21,357 nucleotides of DNA. Source: Eremomyces bilateralis CBS 781.70. Its lineage: Eukaryota; Ascomycota; Dothideomycetes; Eremomycetales; Eremomycetaceae. The notes beneath the pieces were generated by a model. The model worked only from the letters and a program-made list of their open reading frames with translations. It did not search any database and was not told the origin of the DNA. The stretch is from assembly GCF_010015585.1 (NCBI RefSeq), contig NW_022985072.1, positions 1,169,606 through 1,190,962 of the forward strand. The letters are read 5' to 3'. The position numbers were made by a program, and so were the translations under genes. How positions within the stretch are numbered: position 1 is the first letter of the stretch; each line of letters starts with the position of its first letter. Of this stretch, positions 1 to 9,019 are shown piece after piece.

Positions 1-2019
1 CGTTGTTGAGTTCTTCACACAGGTATACATACGAGCAATAGCCCACTGCGCTTCTTGAGGAATGATCACCCCAGCTGGAATTGGAATCTTTTGCTGCGCT
101 CGTGGGAAGATCGATTCCACCTGTTCAAGGCACCATATAACCAATAGATGCAGCGCAATACCTGCCTTAGTCTCTCGGCCAGGTTTAGTAGACTTGAGGG
201 GGATATCAGGCATTGGTGGCAACGGGAACAATGCCATATTACACTCCTTCCCATTGCAACAGACCTTCTTGTCTGCTCGAATGGGGGTAGTATCTGGCTC
301 GCATTGGTCCTCGTTGAACTCCGTAAGGAATACCTGCCGCCTGCATGGCGCGTTTGCAAGAGAACGGATCGTCATTGGGAGGGTTGCCCTATGCTTGAGT
401 TCATCAACAGTCCATGTAGGTGGACTATCTAGCTTCCCCCTCTTCTTAGACTTTGGGACAGTTGATTGTAAGTTCTCTTGACTGGCTGCTTCGGTATTAT
501 CAGACTGTTGAGAGCAGTCAGACTCAGCTCCATCGCCTTGCGATAATGGCGATGGTGAGTGGGTGATATTAGGTAACCGAAGTATATTCCGCTTACCCTT
601 TTTCTTCTGAGACATTGGCTGATTATTACGCGAACCATGCATTAGAACAGGATCCTGTCCCATTGAGTCGAATGCATAGTGTGGCAGGAATATAAAAGCC
701 ATCCCATTGATTGCCTGCTTCACCCGAACAGCCCGACCAACCCGTTCCCAAATATCACCAAGATCATGGCCGATTGGAAGTCCCCATTGAGCAACCACCA
801 TAATATCAGGAATATCCATACCCATTCCAAGAGCAGTAGTCGCAATAACTACTCTAAGAGAAGAGCATGGGGATCTGATCTTATCGTACAGTAAGTCCTG
901 ATCGTATCGTGGGGTATTCGATGTATATGCACCAATTGCATCCCGAACCATGGTTGGTTCAAACCCTTGAACAAAGAGATACCACTCTAAGGATGTAGAG
1001 ATATTGGCAACCGATTGAAGTCCATCTACAAAGATAATCGTTTTCGGGATTCGCTGGAGGTCGTCTTCCGTCCTACTAGTTGGATGCTCCAATGCATGAT
1101 CAACTAGAAACCATAGCCGTTGGTAAGCCATGCTCTTTCCTCTCTCAATGGGCAGAATATTAAGTGAGATATCAGGTCGATCAATTGAGACTCGGATGAT
1201 CTTGAGTGGCAGTTCATGGTGTGTCTCTTCGTGGAAACCACCATGATAGATGACAGCCTGTTCTGTGGCCTTGTTCAAAGTGGCAGAACAACCAAACCAG
1301 ATGGTATCAGCACGTAAGTACCGACGTAATTCCCTGATCTTGAGATATTCCAAACGGAATTCCTTCCATTGCTCCATAACATGGAGCTCGTCAATTGCAA
1401 CCACGCCAATCTTATTCTTTACATCAGGATTTAACAGCAAATCACGAAACTCATCGCTAACTGCTTGCTCAGGACCCATCAAGATATGGGTATATAACCC
1501 AGCTGCAATCTCCTTGTACAGGTTCGGATTCGTGTGCTTGGTCTCCGCTGTAACAAGGCAAGGCCTGGCCTCTGGTAACTGTTCAATCGACCGCTTCTGC
1601 TCCTCTCCAAGCTTGCTTAAAGGAATCAACTGGATGACAATTCTTCTAATAAAGATTGGGATAGCATGGAAGATGATGCTCTTCCCAAAACCAGTCTTAG
1701 CAGAGACAATAGTATCCCCATGGCGAAAAACAATTCGTCGAAGAGCCCGAACCTGGTTGATACGTGGGAGCCGACCACCCAGGAGTCGCTGTAAACCGTG
1801 GAAGATAAGATCATGCTGGTATGTGGCATTCTTTCGTATCAGACAGGCCTTGACTAACTCTTGCAGTACCGAACATAACTCTTTCTCTGGCGTCGTTGCA
1901 ATGGTGGATATCCGTTCTTCAATCGTTTTCTGGATAGAAGCTGATTGTAAAGAGGCCGGATTCTGGTATGAGGGGATTTCATGCTGATGGGCGCGGCCTC
2001 GCCGCCGCTTCACTCGCAT
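1..2019 (-). CDS. RecQ-like superfamily 2 DNA helicase, 3' end off window
   Basis: An uninterrupted minus-strand frame of 673 codons runs from an ATG at 2019 to the window edge, so the C-terminus is missing. Helicase motifs appear in order: Q-like region around residues 86-97 (LPRINQVRALRR), Walker A AKTGFGKS at 107-114, DELH at 210-213, SATLN at 245-249, motif V ATTALGMGMDIPDI from 393, and motif VI ERVGRAVR at 425-432. A Cys cluster (C559 in CRRQVF, C573, C587/C588, C593) matches the RecQ zinc-binding subdomain. The expected activity is ATP-dependent 3'-5' DNA unwinding. A stop codon lies in frame shortly upstream of the ATG, so 2019 is the best visible start, but relatives often carry long N-terminal regions and an upstream exon cannot be excluded. 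Motif VI has Val where RecQ proteins usually have Gly (RAGR). Intronless RecQ-like genes like this are known in fungal subtelomeres and repeats; that origin is inferred here. Confidence 0.85.
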   Translation of the reverse strand, partial: MRVKRRRGRAHQHEIPSYQNPASLQSASIQKTIEERISTIATTPEKELCSVLQELVKACLIRKNATYQHDLIFHGLQRLLGGRLPRINQVRALRRIVFRHGDTIVSAKTGFGKSIIFHAIPIFIRRIVIQLIPLSKLGEEQKRSIEQLPEARPCLVTAETKHTNPNLYKEIAAGLYTHILMGPEQAVSDEFRDLLLNPDVKNKIGVVAIDELHVMEQWKEFRLEYLKIRELRRYLRADTIWFGCSATLNKATEQAVIYHGGFHEETHHELPLKIIRVSIDRPDISLNILPIERGKSMAYQRLWFLVDHALEHPTSRTEDDLQRIPKTIIFVDGLQSVANISTSLEWYLFVQGFEPTMVRDAIGAYTSNTPRYDQDLLYDKIRSPCSSLRVVIATTALGMGMDIPDIMVVAQWGLPIGHDLGDIWERVGRAVRVKQAINGMAFIFLPHYAFDSMGQDPVLMHGSRNNQPMSQKKKGKRNILRLPNITHSPSPLSQGDGAESDCSQQSDNTEAASQENLQSTVPKSKKRGKLDSPPTWTVDELKHRATLPMTIRSLANAPCRRQVFLTEFNEDQCEPDTTPIRADKKVCCNGKECNMALFPLPPMPDIPLKSTKPGRETKAGIALHLLVIWCLEQVESIFPRAQQKIPIPAGVIIPQEAQWAIARMYTCVKNSTT

Positions 2020-2262
2020 GGAGGGTGACCTGGAGATTGATCCCGTCAAGTGATGACGCAACAAGCAGTTTTAAAACTCTAGTTACAGAATGTACAGTTA
2101 GCAGTTTGATATTTAAAAGCCATAGGACGGTTTAACAAACCCTTATCTATATTTCATCAACTTTTGGAGCCCACTCAACTTCTCCATATGATGTTATTCG
2201 AATATCTCGTCAATTCTAGCAATTCTCATCACGTCGACTCCACAGGAAATTCGCAACAGTTT
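2020..2262. other. AT-rich upstream region of the helicase, no gene seen
   Basis: This stretch holds the presumed promoter of the helicase. It contains short A/T-rich blocks (for example the palindrome gttttaaaac near 2068-2077) and no convincing open frame on either strand. A short minus-strand frame ending in a stop at 2147-2149 reads EVEWAPKVDEI, which could be the tail of a decayed gene, but it is too short to call. Confidence 0.4.
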
Positions 2263-2375
2263 CTCAGACGTTACACAAGACAGTTGCACTCACGTGACTA
2301 GTTTTAACGCTAAACATGGGTTTAATCTGGTTACGGTTTAGCTTAACCAGGGTCATGGCTTGAGTAACGTCTGAG
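2263..2375. repeat. Foldback / MITE-like inverted repeat, 113 bp
   Basis: The ends are perfect 12-bp inverted repeats, ctcagacgttac at 2263-2274 and gtaacgtctgag at 2364-2375. Pairing continues inward with 6 of the next 8 bases (acaagaca against tcaagcca) and resumes in an inner stem, gctaaac at 2309-2315 with gtttagc at 2336-2342, flanked by ttaac/ttaa. The left arm carries about 13 extra bases including cacgtgac's upstream part. The whole unit folds into one long imperfect hairpin with a loop of about 20 nt, as in a miniature inverted-repeat element. I could not find a clear target-site duplication, so element status is inference. Confidence 0.5.
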
Positions 2376-2680
2376 CCCAAGCTGAGATAACTTCTACTCA
2401 ACCAAAGTAAAGCTCGACCTTCTGACAGAAAGCCATTAGGGACGACAGATGAGTCGATCTGCGTTGTGCCGCGACCTTGCTCTAAATTGGCACGTTTCGG
2501 AGAGCCGGATCCCATGTTGACAGCCTATTGCCGCATGGTGGTGCGAGTACCCAATTCTCCGCATATCAAAGTCGAAGGACTAGCAAAGGAGTACTCTACT
2601 GAAGGACTTCAAAAAGAAAAGGCAGGCGAATGTATTGCCAGCTCTGACTGAATGTAACTATATGCGTAAAACCAACCCTC
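2376..2680. other. Intergenic DNA, no supported gene
   Basis: Short open frames exist on both strands (a 61-codon plus frame ends at 2651), but none shows a recognised domain, and none has splice context joining it to a neighbour. I see no further feature. Confidence 0.4.
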
Positions 2681-3040
2681 TCAAAAAGCCTGAGGTGCAA
2701 ACCTCAAGTATCCGAAGTGATTCATACTTTCATAGCGGTTCGATAGCATATTTGATCGACTTGACATAGCGTGGACTGCAGGTCCCTCAGCAGATGCCAG
2801 ATCCAAGGACGCCGCAGGCACATTTATAGGATAAGGAGCGAATCCCGATCCTTCTAGCTTCCTCTTCTCTTCAAGAATTAGTTCTACAATCGAGTAACTA
2901 GTCATTTGGCCTTACCCCTCTCATCCATAGTGATCCTTATAACTTGATTCTTTCCAGATCCTGTCACAAACCAGCCCTTGCCATTGTCTTTGTCGCTATT
3001 TATTCCAATCCTTCTGGTCGAATACTTGCCTTTCAACTAG
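2681..3040 (-). pseudogene. Decayed coding-like fragment, unknown family
   Basis: Two adjacent minus-strand frames read like one protein broken by a frameshift. The upstream part (about 3035-2903) includes GWFVTGSGKNQVIRITMDER and stops after RGKAK. The downstream part (2905-2681) starts MTSYSIVELILEEKRKLEGS and ends FAPQAF. The 18-nt overlap zone gtaaggccaaatgactag is too short to be an intron, so a frameshift is more likely than splicing. I do not recognise the family. The segment 2869-2937 has a diverged copy on the plus strand at 3468-3540, which supports an origin as duplicated sequence. Confidence 0.3.
2869..2937 (-). repeat. Inverted diverged repeat, left copy
   Basis: On the minus strand this contains AGGATCACTA (2928-2937) followed 37 nt later by a 22-nt block (2869-2890) that is identical to plus-strand 3519-3540. 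Both copies can be read as an R-I-T...SIVELILE peptide. Confidence 0.6.
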
Positions 3041-3467
3041 TATAGTATATCTTAAACCTTATTCGCTACCACTATAAAAAGCTTATCATACAGCCCAGCC
3101 AGCCAAATAGAGATCACTAGCATAATTTCACGACCTAGCCCTTCGATTTTAGGAATATCCTATATCCATGGCGACACGATGTCTGCAGCATCTATACACG
3201 ACTCCAAACCTACCCTATAGATATGGATTCAGAGGTCTACATCGGCATACCACTTGCTAAGTTCGACCGAATCGTGAACTGTAGCGAGGGACACCTCTTC
3301 ACCCGTATTCCTTGAGTAGCCGGTCAAAGTGGGGTAATAATGATTCATGGGTGTACTGGTACCATGGTACTGATTGCTAGATAGTGAGGTAGAGAAGGCC
3401 AAGCTTAGTATGAGGAAGGCTTTGTAAACAATGCTCTAAGATATGTCAAAGTAAAGAGTGCTCTATG
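3041..3467. other. Intergenic DNA between inverted repeat copies
   Basis: No gene supported. A short plus frame around 3222-3315 reads DSEVYIGIPLAKFDR, which faintly recalls the N-terminus of type B carboxylesterases, but it stops quickly and no downstream catalytic motif follows. Confidence 0.35.
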
Positions 3468-3540
3468 AGGATCACTACATGTATGGACAGTCAGGGGCTA
3501 ATGCAGATGAACCATTCCATTGTAGAACTAATTCTTGAAG
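3468..3540 (+). repeat. Inverted diverged repeat, right copy
   Basis: Contains aggatcacta (3468-3477), then a 41-nt diverged spacer, then the 22-nt block 3519-3540 shared perfectly with the minus strand at 2869-2890. Reading through gives MRITTCMDSQGLMQMNHSIV then ELILE before a stop, parallel to the left copy. Confidence 0.6.
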
Positions 3541-4015
3541 GAGGCAAGCAAAGATGAGGGAAACTGGCACTTATCCCATGCAACAGATCTACGAAATCAT
3601 GAAAGACGCGAACCTGAACTTGGACATGAAATGAACATGAACAAAAGTTTCATCAATTATTGTTACAAGAACCTATCCATATCTACGAGCAAGATCCTGA
3701 TCCAAAATCCCTATCATGCCATCACTAGATGAGACACAACTCCTGAAACACCAATTACCCCACAGTTGCCTCAGGACTGACCACGATGAAACGAGAACTA
3801 TGCTTTCAACCGGACCGGACGGTTGATTCCAATACAGTAACGTACTAATTGCAAGAGCACTGTGCATTGCGTCTAATTTTGCTGCCTCATTCTTTTTCTA
3901 TAGAAGGGAGTTGTTCCATTGGGTATGCCCTCGCAACGTCCCAATTCATTTCTAGATGCTCCGTCTGGAATTATTGAAGGATATGTTGCCCTGATCACCA
4001 AGTCAGCTCTTATAT
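3541..4015. other. Intergenic DNA downstream of the multicopper oxidase
   Basis: This holds the 3' flank of the oxidase gene, which ends at 4016. Only short frames are present and none is recognisable. An additional 3' exon of the oxidase could in principle lie near 3880-3990, but no continuation typical of the family is visible. Confidence 0.35.
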
Positions 4016-5830
4016 TCAATATGTCAAGGAACATCTATAGGAGACGGACCCATCACTGCCTTGGACAACACATTCATGAACTCCAGTTAGATTCAAAGGA
4101 TTGTCAACTTTGCCAGCCGCATTACCGATGTAGTCCATCGGATACTGCTTACAGGCGTTGATGTGCGATGGATGAAGCTGGGCTATATCTGGCAATTCGT
4201 CCGGTGCCTCGACAATTGTGGCGGTCATCCCCCCTTCTATATGCCACTCGATATGGCAGTGGAGCAACCACACCCCTGGCTTCAGCTCAGTTTCCTTTCC
4301 CATGGGGAATTGACGAATACATACCGGGATTGTCTGCTTTGAACCTTATCACTACATAACTTTCCGGCAATATGACAACCGTGTCTCGCTGGATAGGCGT
4401 TGCAGATATAGGTCCGAGTGTACCAGAGAAAGGGCCTGTATTCGAATCCAGTGGTCGTTCCAGAACTTGAAACGTGTGGCCGTGGAGATGCCATGGATGA
4501 GGATGATCATGATTGTTGTTGATTACCATTTGTACCACATCCCCCAATCTTATTACGATCGGGTTCGTATGACCGTATATTCTTGGGTTGCGCGTCACAT
4601 CCGAATCGAAGGAGAGGGCAGTGTAGAGGGATGGAACCTTTGGAGGAAGATACGTCTTTCCGTCCACTGTTCCTCTGTGATTTGGTTATTCATCAATTTT
4701 CGAGTCTTTGGTTCCATACAACTATACCTTATAACTGAATTTATGCCTTCCATTGAGGTTTGCAGCACTATTTGCTTGTTTGGTTTGAATGGAGCCTCTC
4801 TGCTCAAAGGAACAAGTTCCAGTTCATCGTAATATCTGAGGTCCGCTATGGACAGACCGGTAGGAGTCGGACGCGATCCGTCATATGTCAGATACGCCGT
4901 GGAGTTCCATGAGAGTCCTTCTGTAGGGCTGACGAGACTGACATCTGAGAAAGACAGGATCTCGAAGTTATAGCTTGCCACTGGTTTTGTCCGCACCAGT
5001 ACCGATATTCGCTGGCCGACAGCCAATCTGCTCAGCCTCTCCCTTGCGTGGAAATCTTCCATATAAATTCCATCTATTTCTACGACAGTGAAGGGGTGTT
5101 GATCGAACAGAATCGTGAAACTGAGGAAGTTCGCGATGTTGATTATGCGGAAGAGGTAAGTTTTGTTCGGCCGCACCTGAATGCGATCTCCTTGTCTATC
5201 ATTTATTAGAGCTGATGATGGGAAATGCTCATGGCCGTCATTAGCCTGGTACCTTTCGGGAGAAAGGTACTCGTTAAGCAGAGGTGGCATTCTCGGATGA
5301 TACCAATCAGAGAGGGTCATCGTGATCTCTTCGTCTACACGTCCAGCCCAAGGTGCATCTGGATCTTTCACGATCAACGCGCCGCGAAGGCCATCTGGGT
5401 ACTGACCGCCATAATGCGAGTGATACCAGAAAGTTCCTCCTTGCTCGAGCTTCTTCGGTGAGTATAGTATGCCCCCACGATATGTGCGAATACTTACAGT
5501 AAAATCGTAGGTGAAAGAAGCCCCTGTAGGTATCGGGCACTGCGTCACTCCGGCAGCTCCATCCATCTCGGGACTACCTCTCTGATGTATTCCATGCCAA
5601 TGCACTGCGGTTGACTGATTCCCAAGCTCATTATGTACTTTAATGATGAGCCTGTCACCTTTCATGACTGTGATGGTCGGCGAAGGGAATTCTCCATTGA
5701 CACCGATAACTGGGCGACTGAAGCCATCAGGAGCCGCTGTAACCCAAGAAAGTTCCCAGTCGTAGCGATGGGTTGTGGCGATAGCACCAAGGGCGCTGTG
5801 AAGGACGAGAAGCGTGAAAAATAAGAACAT
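4016..5830 (-). CDS. Secreted multicopper oxidase, Fet3/Abr1-like (ferroxidase or laccase)
   Basis: Four exons: 5830-5498, 5449-4728, 4674-4325, 4275-4016; introns 5450-5497 (gtaagt...aag), 4675-4727 (gtatag...cag), 4276-4324 (gtatgt...cag). All phases agree, giving 554 aa. A signal peptide covers about residues 1-17. Copper ligands are complete: HWHG 77-80, WYHSH 119-123, HPWHLHGH 411-418, HCHIEWH 474-480; the type 1 axial position, ten after Cys475, is Met485. The enzyme couples oxidation of a substrate (Fe(II) or phenols) to reduction of O2 to water. The sequence is closest in style to fungal ferroxidase-like oxidases (GHEHFPSSALIND resembles the Fet3 Glu185 region), but unlike Fet3 there is no C-terminal membrane span, so a secreted soluble enzyme is likely. 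The tail reaches GNAAG...NLTG and then diverges, so the last exon end is less sure. Confidence 0.88.
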
Positions 5831-5885
5831 GACTTCTGATGTGAGTTGTTCCCCTACGGAGTTTGCCCATCGGACCCATCCCCCG

Positions 5886-5893
5886 ATTTAAAT
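5886..5893 (-). promoter_or_regulatory. Possible TATA-like element of the oxidase gene
   Basis: The palindromic atttaaat lies 56-63 nt upstream of the oxidase ATG on its coding strand. No other TATA-like box is nearer. Assigned by position and composition only. Confidence 0.25.
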
Positions 5894-6639
5894 TCATGGC
5901 GAAGACATCTATCCCGCGTGATGGGGGGCAATTCCACCATGCCAATTATGGCATTTATGTTGTGGACTGTGGACGCAAGTGAGATCGAGTAGACCATAAA
6001 TACAGACCAAAGACATTGCTCGAGCACACACTGCTAACACCCATATCTACACCACACAAATTGAACAGGTGCTTGGCCGGTGAAAGGATTATCGTGCTCA
6101 AGACCATCGCCTGACCCTCCATTCCCGGCATGCAATCGGCACACCGTGTGGCATCACAAGTATCAGTATCTCTAGATCGCCCTTGGTTCGTGTCCGAAGT
6201 TGCGTTGTCAACTCGGTATTTGGCAGAATGGCGGGTGGTGAAGGTGGGCCAGACTATGGGTGGACTGAGTTGCAATTGGGCCGCTTCTGCTGTACATAAT
6301 GGCTCCGAACATAGGTGGAGGTGGTCGCTCAGCATATATTAATAGTGATGTTTCCACTGGTGTGGTTGTGTGGATGCCAACCGTTAGGTTGACGAAGACA
6401 TGCAGGCAGCCGGCGTCTAAATTGGTCGAACGCCACAAGGTTAGTCCGGGAGCCGACTCAGTGGTTCCGTTGTAGTGCAAGCATAGTTTCAAGCTTTTCG
6501 TACCCTGTTCAAGATTCTTATGCATTCTCGTCCCCCTAATTAGAGTCACGACGTATCCAAACTATTGAGGAACATCAGCCACTGTTCGCCACTGACGACA
6601 TAGAACCGCATCTGAAACTCAATGTTCCCGAGCATTGGT
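5894..6639. other. Intergenic region between oxidase and transporter
   Basis: This contains the far upstream region of the oxidase and the 3' flank of the transporter, whose stop is at 6640. Overlapping short frames of up to 126 codons occur on both strands, without recognisable domains or fungal gene structure. Confidence 0.4.
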
Positions 6640-8584
6640 TTAGGCGACCTCACCCTGCTTCTCGTTTGCTTCCCCGGAGGTCAGATCCCTCCCTGTTTCT
6701 GTGGCTACATGCGTGATGTGTGTCTTGTGATCCTCAACGACTAGATCGTGCGTGTGCTGGTCGACATGGATGTCCTCGGCGAAGACCACAACATCATCTG
6801 CATCGCCAAAGATCTTGGCCATCTCCTCGAGCGGGATACCCTTGGTCTCCGGAAGCACGAAGTACAACACAATCGCGCCAAGTCCAGTGATAATGATGAA
6901 TACCTGCGAAGACTTTAGTTTTACTTGGCAGCCAATAGTGCGAGAACACGAACGAGATAGAATTTCCATCCGATGTTGGCAAATGCAGTTGCAGTCGCTT
7001 GCAAATACACAAGATCCGTCAGTGCAATCGTAGCGACTGATAAGCTGAGACCTTTTCCGCGCTGGTGGTTCGGGCTGCAACAGGTCAGTCGCCGTCATGT
7101 CTTGTCTCGTCTCGACTCATAAAATACTCACAAGAGCTCGCCATAAAATACCACACCCGCAACATCGACACCAACAGAATAAACCGCGAGGAACTGGAAC
7201 CATGGTTAGCCTGATACTGTATAATTCACTATGGACGAACCAGGTAAAAAGCCGCAACACCCATACCCAGACCAGCCTTATTTGTCCCCTCCTCTGCAAA
7301 ACTGGCAACCATAGCTGCTTCGAGGATGAGACATACACAGCAACCGGCCACTGTTAGGAAGGAATGATTAGTAATAATTTAGACAGTGAATAAGTGTGCT
7401 TACCCCCAAACAGCATGAGTGGACGTCTTCCTAACTTATCCATGATTAGAGCACCAACCAAGTTAAAGATGACCCCAACTGTGATCCATCCACACTGAAA
7501 TCTCAACTGATCTTCCGTCCCAAACCCCAATTTTCCATAAAGTGAAGGTCCGTAGTTATTAATTACCAAAACCGCCGTGCTCTGCCCGATAAAAGCAAAG
7601 CCCATGGCCAGAGCAGTCCTACTCCGGGCACCCGGCTTCCTAACCATATCGAGCCAGCCCATATCCATCTTCTGGTCATGCTCGGTTTGTTTCTGCATCT
7701 GGTAAAACTCAGACCGGGCGAACACCTGATCATCATCGCCTTCGGTTGAGTGAAGCCTCAGTACGATGTCCCGTGCCTTTTCAACTTGGTTCTTCATGAG
7801 TAGATACCTTGGGCTTTCGGGAATAAACGGGAGGATAGCCAGCATCATGAAAGGCCAGACAAGAGCCATTCCGAGAGGCCCACGCCATTTTGTGGCATCG
7901 TTGTCCGCATAATAGAATGCCATGCCCATGTATGATGCGAGACCTATTCATGGAATCAGTATAATTGCTCCCTGAAGCAGATAGGTGACTCACCATATCC
8001 AAGAGCAATATTGACACCATTCATTCCCACGAAGAGGCCGCGAAGTCCAGGAGGGGCGAGTTCAGCAGAGTATACGGGGGCTGGTGATGTTAATAACCAG
8101 ACGACACGAAGTCACGGGATGGACCACTTACTAACGGCCAGGAATCCCCATGATCCCATGCCGGCGAAGAATCTCGCTACGATGAACATACTAGTAGATA
8201 TCCATTAATAGAGTACTGAGGTTAATAGAAGGACACTTACGCAGCGTTTCTCGAACCGCACAGCAAAGCACCACCAAAGATGCTGAAGAATGCACAGTAG
8301 GCCATACCCATCTTCCGTCCATATTTGTCCATCACCCAGCTTCCAATGATGATGCCGAAGAAGGCACCTGCTTGGAAGACACCGCTCATAGCGCCGATCA
8401 AGTTCGCGCTGTTTGACGTCGGCAAACCAGTCGCTGGGTCAACAAGCCCCATATAGATAAGAAACTGTGGCAATCCCAGCGTAGTTCCTATGATGGATGA
8501 TGGGTATCCGAATGCGATCTGGCCTAAGGAGACCAAAAAGCAAACGATAAAGTTGTACCAGTTGAATTGGCGTTTCCCCTCCAT
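6640..8584 (-). CDS. MFS sugar (hexose-type) transporter
   Basis: Eight exons: 8584-8241, 8190-8132, 8080-7994, 7943-7404, 7350-7241, 7193-7132, 7074-6954, 6903-6640. The introns are 47-57 nt and all phases close to 528 aa. Family marks: NWYNFIVCFLVSLGQIAFGY at the N-terminus, MDKYGRKMG after TM2, PESPRYL after TM6, GQSTAVLVINNYGP, MDKLGRRPLMLFG, and PETKGIPLEEM after TM12. It should be a 12-span plasma-membrane proton symporter or facilitator of the sugar porter family; the substrate cannot be told. The start at 8584 was chosen because the conserved NWYN begins eight residues later; an in-frame ATG at 8680 would add 32 atypical residues. Introns 5 and 7 both begin GTTCGT rather than GTANGT. 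The C-terminal tail is acidic and His-rich. The neighbouring oxidase is co-oriented, 809 bp downstream. Confidence 0.9.
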
Positions 8585-8883
8585 CTTGACAGACGAGATG
8601 AAGTGAGATTCTGGAATAGTGGAATATATTATATCCAAGAGGTAACTGCAAGTGCCGAGGAGGCGTTTGGGAATAGGCAAAGGAAACCGCCAGGAATGGG
8701 CTTGGAGGGGCTGAAATTGGGATTATATGTTCCGTCGAAGAAGGCTTGCTGTTCACCCTGGGGCTTCATGGCTTGAGCTCAACGATATCTCGGTTCTCCA
8801 CTAGGTTCGTATGGAGAAGCATGTAGAGGTTGCATGGGAACGCCTCCAAGGGACTGGAACCTCCTCGTAGGCGAATGGATTAG

Positions 8884-9019
8884 CCGGAGGCATTGAATTA
8901 AGCCCGGAGGGAAATAGTAGTCCTCATGCCTGGGATAATCCCGCCGCTAATGGGGAGGAAGTTGTCAGGGTATCTGGGCGGGCGAGACAGTATGCTTCAC
9001 GAAATTACATTCCCGGAGG
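8884..9019. promoter_or_regulatory. Three CCGGAGG boxes upstream of the transporter
   Basis: ccggagg occurs at 8884-8890, 8904-8910 and 9013-9019, all in the same orientation and 300-435 nt upstream of the transporter ATG. The first two are exactly 20 bp apart. CGG triplets are the typical half-site of fungal Zn2Cys6 regulators. A CreA-type ctgggg (8758-8763) lies closer to the gene. Regulatory role is inference. Confidence 0.3.

Noticed and set aside
1250-1987. 245-codon plus-strand open frame
   Set aside because: It lies entirely opposite the helicase motifs on the minus strand, and its translation has no recognisable domain.
3222-3315. Possible carboxylesterase start (VYIGIPLAKF)
   Set aside because: Similarity is limited to a few residues and stops follow; no GESAG-type nucleophile motif is found downstream.
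4467-4832. 121-codon plus-strand open frame
   Set aside because: Antisense shadow of the multicopper oxidase copper-site region.
4016-8584. Secondary-metabolite gene cluster
   Set aside because: An oxidase and a transporter are adjacent, but no polyketide synthase, peptide synthetase, terpene cyclase or cluster regulator is present in the window.
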